Positions 60,431 through 64,000 of a DNA stretch of 64,000 bases are shown piece by piece. The notes under the pieces were generated by a model, which was given only the letters and a program-made list of their open reading frames with translations, was not told the origin of the DNA and searched no databases. The stretch lies in the NCBI GenBank assembly GCA_900550035.1, contig URQS01000005.1:1-64000 (forward strand), written 5' to 3'. The DNA comes from an uncultured Prevotella sp. (lineage in GTDB: Bacteria; Bacteroidota; Bacteroidia; Bacteroidales; Bacteroidaceae). Position numbers and translations under genes: made by a program. How positions within the stretch are numbered: the stretch's first letter is position 1; every line of letters starts with the position of its first letter.

Positions 60431-61957
60431 TCATTGCTTCTCCGTCTGCGTCTTGGGCCAGTTGACGAGAAACAGTTTGTCGGTGGCTCGTGTGAAGGCG
60501 GTGTACAGCCAGTGTATGTAGTCGGGCGTAAGCATGTCGTCGGTCATGTAGCCTTGGTCGACATATACGTGTGCCCATTGTCCGCCTTGTGCCTTGTGGC
60601 AGGTCACGGCGTAGGCATACTTTATCTGAAGGGCGTTGTAGTAGGGGTCTTTCTTCAGCTTCTTGTAGCGTTCGGGCTTTGAGGGCACGTCGGCATAATC
60701 GAGCATCACCTGCTCGAAGAGCTGCTGATTCTGGTCGTGCGTGAGTGCTGGCGCTTCAGTAGAGAGCGAGTCGGTCATTGCCGTGACCTGCAACTCGTAG
60801 TTGTCGTAGTCGGGGAATCGAAGCCAAAGGTCGACGAAGTGGAATCCGTACAGGTCGCGATGGTTGCGCACGCGCTGTATCACGGCACGGTCGCCGTTGG
60901 CTATGAACGATGGGGTAGGGCTACTTTGCTGCTGGTTGTCGGTTGCAGGGGTATTGGGTGCGGGTGCGGCAGAAGGGTTGGCGTTGTGCGAAGTCGGGTC
61001 CTTGGCGAGTCCGGCTTTGTTCAAGGCGGCATCCTGCTCGGTCCAGAAGTAGTTGTTCTTGACTATCATAAGCCAGTCGCCCGATGTCAGCTCTTCCTCG
61101 CGCCACAGCACCTGGCTGCGTATGCCCTGATTGAATATGTTGGCGCGCTTGTTGCTTCGTGTCACCACCATGGTCTCGTCCATTCCCACTTCTGAATAGC
61201 TTGTGGCAAGCGACTCGATGAGTTCGTCGCCCGGAACATTGACTATGTCGGCAAAACCATGGAAGCGTATTTGTGGCAAGGCTGTGGCTTCATCGTGCGT
61301 TATCATCTGGCGTATAACTGTGGCGTTGTACAGAATGCCCGATTCCTGGCTCTGGCGCAGCACTTCGTTGAGGTCGCTCTCGTATGTGGTCAGTCCGTAG
61401 CCGCTCATGAAGTCGGCGCACAGGGCTGGCGATTCTTCTTCGCCCACGGGCGGAAGCTGCGCCTTGTCACCGATAAGCATCAGTCGGCAGTTGCGTCCGG
61501 AATAAACAAACTGCACGAGATCGTCGAGCAGACAGCCCGTGCCGAACACCGAACCCTGCAGTCCCTCGTTTGCAATCATCGACGCCTCGTCGACCATAAA
61601 CAGTGTGTCGGCGTGCATGTTGGGTGCAAGCGAGAAATTGCCTTCGAGCGACTTCTGTCGGTAGATGCGGCGGTGGATGGTAGATGCAGGCGTGTCGGAG
61701 TTGATGGCGAACACTTTGGCAGCTCGTCCGGTAGGCGCAAGCAGCACTACACGTTGTTTAAGTTGCAGCATAGTGCGCACGATGGCGCCTGACAGCGATG
61801 TCTTGCCCGTTCCGGCAGAGCCACGTAATATCATGACGGCACGGTCGTCGCGGTCGGTCATGAACGCGGCGAATGTGGTGAGTGCGTGGTTTTGGTCGAG
61901 TGTCGGCTCAAAACCGAAGCTTTGTCGTATCCGGTATATCAGTTCGTCCTGTAGCAC
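60431..61957 (-). CDS. RecD-like ATP-dependent DNA helicase
   Basis: A 508-residue superfamily 1B helicase: ILRGSAGTGKTSLSGAIVRT (Walker A), VVLLAPTGRAAKVFAIN (motif Ia), LFMVDEASMIANEGL (Walker B), LMLIGDKAQLPPVGEEESPA (motif III), and the C-terminal UvrD_C_2 part ALQIKYAYAVTCHKAQGGQW. It lacks the long RecD2 N-terminal domain and is not beside recB or recC. A low-complexity Pro/Asn/Ser stretch (around 335-360, NANPSAAPAPNTPATDNQQQ) is unusual. Confidence 0.9.
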   Translation of the reverse strand: MLQDELIYRIRQSFGFEPTLDQNHALTTFAAFMTDRDDRAVMILRGSAGTGKTSLSGAIVRTMLQLKQRVVLLAPTGRAAKVFAINSDTPASTIHRRIYRQKSLEGNFSLAPNMHADTLFMVDEASMIANEGLQGSVFGTGCLLDDLVQFVYSGRNCRLMLIGDKAQLPPVGEEESPALCADFMSGYGLTTYESDLNEVLRQSQESGILYNATVIRQMITHDEATALPQIRFHGFADIVNVPGDELIESLATSYSEVGMDETMVVTRSNKRANIFNQGIRSQVLWREEELTSGDWLMIVKNNYFWTEQDAALNKAGLAKDPTSHNANPSAAPAPNTPATDNQQQSSPTPSFIANGDRAVIQRVRNHRDLYGFHFVDLWLRFPDYDNYELQVTAMTDSLSTEAPALTHDQNQQLFEQVMLDYADVPSKPERYKKLKKDPYYNALQIKYAYAVTCHKAQGGQWAHVYVDQGYMTDDMLTPDYIHWLYTAFTRATDKLFLVNWPKTQTEKQ

Positions 61958-62001
61958 AGTGGCCTAATATTAATAATGTATAGAATAGGGTGGAATAAAG
62001 T

Positions 62002-63165
62002 TTAAATTCTCTGGTATATCTTCAACCCGAACTTCGGCACGAGAGCGTACATCCATTCCATTATCTCAGCGAGATGATGTTCGTACGCCTTCCATTCCTT
62101 TTGCTTTAGGAAGAAGTAAATCTCGATGGGCAGTCCGTTTTCGGTGGGTTCGAGCTGGCGCATCAGGAATGTAGCGTTTGTCACCACGTCGTCGCGTCGT
62201 TCGAGCCAGCGCTCCATATAGCGGCGGAACAGCGTAAGATTGATAACATCGCCGTTCATCTCCTCCAGTTTCATCAATCCTTCGGCTGCGAGAGTCTTCT
62301 TGAGTTCGTCGGATGCTACGGCTATAGAGCGGAAGTCGATGTATATGGCGCGAGTGACGCGTCTGCCGGCACTTTCCTCCATGCCATGCCAGTTCTGGAA
62401 AGAGTCTTCAATGAGTTTCTGTGGGGGTACGGTCACTATGGTATTGTCGAAGTTGCGCACTTTGACTGTTGACAGCGTGATGTCCTCTACTGTACCGTTG
62501 GCACCAGCCTTGCTCATCGTTATCCAGTCGCCCTTGCGCACCATGTTGTTGCTTGTGAGTCGGATGCCAGCAACAAGACCCGTTATGGTGTCCTTGAACA
62601 CGAGCATAAGTACTGCCGAAGTGGCACCGAGTCCGGCGAGAAGAGTGAGTGGACTGCGGTCGATGATGATAGAAATGATGACGATGACACCGAGAAACAT
62701 CACTATAATCTTCAATACACCGCAGAAGGAATGCAGATATTGTTGTGTGGCTGAGCGTTTTTCGTTGTCGTTGTCGAAGAGTTTGAGCGAACTGATAAAG
62801 GTGGTAGCCAGTCGCATAGTGGCTATGGTTATGTATATAGCCGTAGCCTTAAGGATGAGGCTCTGTATTATCGGGTGGTCGGAAAATATTGGAGGCATAA
62901 GCATCCAAACGATAATGGCAGGCACAATGTTGCACGCAGCCCTAATTATCTGTGGGTTAAACAGATAGTCGTCCCATACAACATCGGTGTGGCTTGTGAT
63001 GCGCGCGGCCAGTGGCGACACCACCTTGATGCACAGCAAGTAGACAAGCCATGCTATGAGTGCTACGGTGGCGCATAGCATAGAGAGGGTGACAAACGAT
63101 AGCCATCCACCTGTTAGCGAGGTGGAGGCAAGCAACTGCTCTATGTATTTTGTTATTTCGTTCAT
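62002..63165 (-). CDS. MscS-family mechanosensitive channel
   Basis: A 387-residue membrane protein. Four or five membrane helices (within 20-190), the pore helix LLAGLGATSAVLMLVFKDTI, then the MscS beta domain (VRKGDWITMSKAGANGTVED, TVPPQKLIEDSFQNW) and a cytoplasmic alpha/beta end. It resembles the long YbdG-like branch. It lets ions out upon hypo-osmotic shock. It follows the PBP4-like gene by 9 bp. Confidence 0.92.
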   Translation of the reverse strand: MNEITKYIEQLLASTSLTGGWLSFVTLSMLCATVALIAWLVYLLCIKVVSPLAARITSHTDVVWDDYLFNPQIIRAACNIVPAIIVWMLMPPIFSDHPIIQSLILKATAIYITIATMRLATTFISSLKLFDNDNEKRSATQQYLHSFCGVLKIIVMFLGVIVIISIIIDRSPLTLLAGLGATSAVLMLVFKDTITGLVAGIRLTSNNMVRKGDWITMSKAGANGTVEDITLSTVKVRNFDNTIVTVPPQKLIEDSFQNWHGMEESAGRRVTRAIYIDFRSIAVASDELKKTLAAEGLMKLEEMNGDVINLTLFRRYMERWLERRDDVVTNATFLMRQLEPTENGLPIEIYFFLKQKEWKAYEHHLAEIMEWMYALVPKFGLKIYQRI

Positions 63166-63174
63166 AATAATCGG

Positions 63175-64000
63175 TTATGGTTGGCACAGTATGGTGCATA
63201 CACGGTCTTGGAATGCACGTCCGTTGGAATGGTGCATCACACCCTGATTGATAATGGCGAATGCCAGATGATGGCCATTGGCTGCTGTGCAGTAGCCAGC
63301 AAGCGACGAGATGCCTTTGACAGTACCGGTCTTGGCAAACACGTTGCCCTGCGTGAATGTGCCGCGCATGCGTCGGCGCAGTGTGCCGTCTACGCCTGCT
63401 TCGGGCAGAGCTGGATGCAGATGCAGATAGATATTGTTGTTGCGGAAAGCGTAGCGTAGCAGTTTCACTTCCAGTTCGGCTGACACATAATTATATAATG
63501 ACAGTCCAGAACCGTCGGCAATCTGATAGCGCCGAGGGTTGAGCCCCACCTTACTTATCAGTCGGCCTATTACCGTGGCAGCATCTTTGGCGGTAGCGCG
63601 TCGGTTGCCTGTTGAGGCTGCCAGTTGGTAGAACATCGACTCGGCATACAGGTTGTCGCTCTCCTTGAGCATGCGCATCAGTATCTGGTCGATAGAGTGG
63701 AAGCGGCTTGCTATGCAGTAGGCATCGTCGGGCTTGCGTGCTTCGCCCAGTGTGGCTTCCACTACGATGCCCGCTTCGCGCAGTTCGTCGACAAAGCGCT
63801 TTACGAACACGTTGCGACGGCTGATGAGCAGTGGCGAGAGTATAGGGTTGTCGTCGTCCCAGCACCATCCGCATCCAAGCGTGTCGGCACTCTTCATTGT
63901 CTTGTCGGCGTATATGTTGCCGCGTATTGTGTCCACTCCCATTTTGCGTATGCCCTCCACGAAGGCGCGCATGTCGTCAATGTTGAATCGCGGGTCGAAT
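63175..64000 (-). CDS. D-alanyl-D-alanine carboxypeptidase/endopeptidase, PBP4 (DacB) type, 5' part outside the window
   Basis: The C-terminal 275 or so residues of a class C penicillin-binding protein. The SxN motif is ESDNLYAESMFYQL, and the KTG motif FAKTGTVKGISSLAGYCTAA near the end. The frame stays open to the window edge (preceded by FDPRFNIDDMRAFVEG), so the signal peptide and the SxxK nucleophile lie beyond base 64000. It trims or cuts peptidoglycan crosslinks. Confidence 0.9.
   Translation of the reverse strand, partial: FDPRFNIDDMRAFVEGIRKMGVDTIRGNIYADKTMKSADTLGCGWCWDDDNPILSPLLISRRNVFVKRFVDELREAGIVVEATLGEARKPDDAYCIASRFHSIDQILMRMLKESDNLYAESMFYQLAASTGNRRATAKDAATVIGRLISKVGLNPRRYQIADGSGLSLYNYVSAELEVKLLRYAFRNNNIYLHLHPALPEAGVDGTLRRRMRGTFTQGNVFAKTGTVKGISSLAGYCTAANGHHLAFAIINQGVMHHSNGRAFQDRVCTILCQP

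Overview
The window comes from a member of the order Bacteroidales, most likely a Prevotellaceae-type gut or oral anaerobe. The evidence is a SusC/SusD pair, TonB-dependent receptors, NigD-like, GLPGLI, DUF4290 and DUF3244 proteins, a GH92 mannosidase, and many Bacteroidetes-type promoters (TTTG, about 19 bp, TAnnTTTG). The species cannot be named from the sequence alone.

Layout. 0.1-4.6 kb: a haem-acquisition module (HmuR-like receptor, HmuY-like lipoprotein, polytopic membrane protein). 4.6-8.3 kb: a TolC/HlyD/ABC efflux operon divergent from an AraC-type regulator. Its ATPase and permease genes have collapsed into two fragments joined at a deletion. 8.3-9.5 kb: a graveyard with a SNF2-helicase relic carrying nested deletions, unassigned fragments, a 23-bp tandem array and an Rpn-nuclease tail. 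9.5-15.9 kb: SusC, SusD and a secreted phosphodiesterase-type enzyme. 16.0-18.7 kb: a dispersed intergenic repeat, a MORN-GH25 lysozyme lipoprotein and a degenerate protease-like protein. 18.8-43.4 kb: mostly core genes. The plus strand has PASTA, rluD, ddl, an acyltransferase and NigD. The minus strand has tsaB, DUF4290, murA, rimM, dxr, rseP, Bax-inhibitor, yicC, gmk and nadD. After these come GH92, OmpA, trpS, an esterase-HAD fusion, an intact Rpn nuclease, tRNA-Leu(CAA), a mannose-1-phosphate guanylyltransferase, HIT, greA and small genes.

44.1-55.1 kb is an AT-rich island bounded on both sides by pieces of one IS66-family transposase. It encodes what looks like a peptide maturation and secretion system: an XRE-type repressor, a membrane TPR-HTH regulator, a DUF3244 protein, a VKOR/thioredoxin disulfide protein, a 63-residue precursor with a Gly-Gly leader and two cysteines, a GLPGLI protein, a TonB-receptor-like outer-membrane protein, a C39-peptidase ABC exporter and an HlyD adaptor cut to 65 residues. 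This is the most interesting part of the window. A likely reading is that the exporter trims and exports the peptide and the VKOR protein closes its disulfide, with the missing adaptor as the open question.

55.1-64 kb: a second copy of the dispersed repeat, placed as a promoter-bearing leader of two glycosyltransferases, then SprT-like, TlpA-like, AAA ATPase, RecD-like helicase, MscS channel and a PBP4-type carboxypeptidase cut by the window edge. Short AT-rich simple-repeat tracts of two families recur between the core genes.
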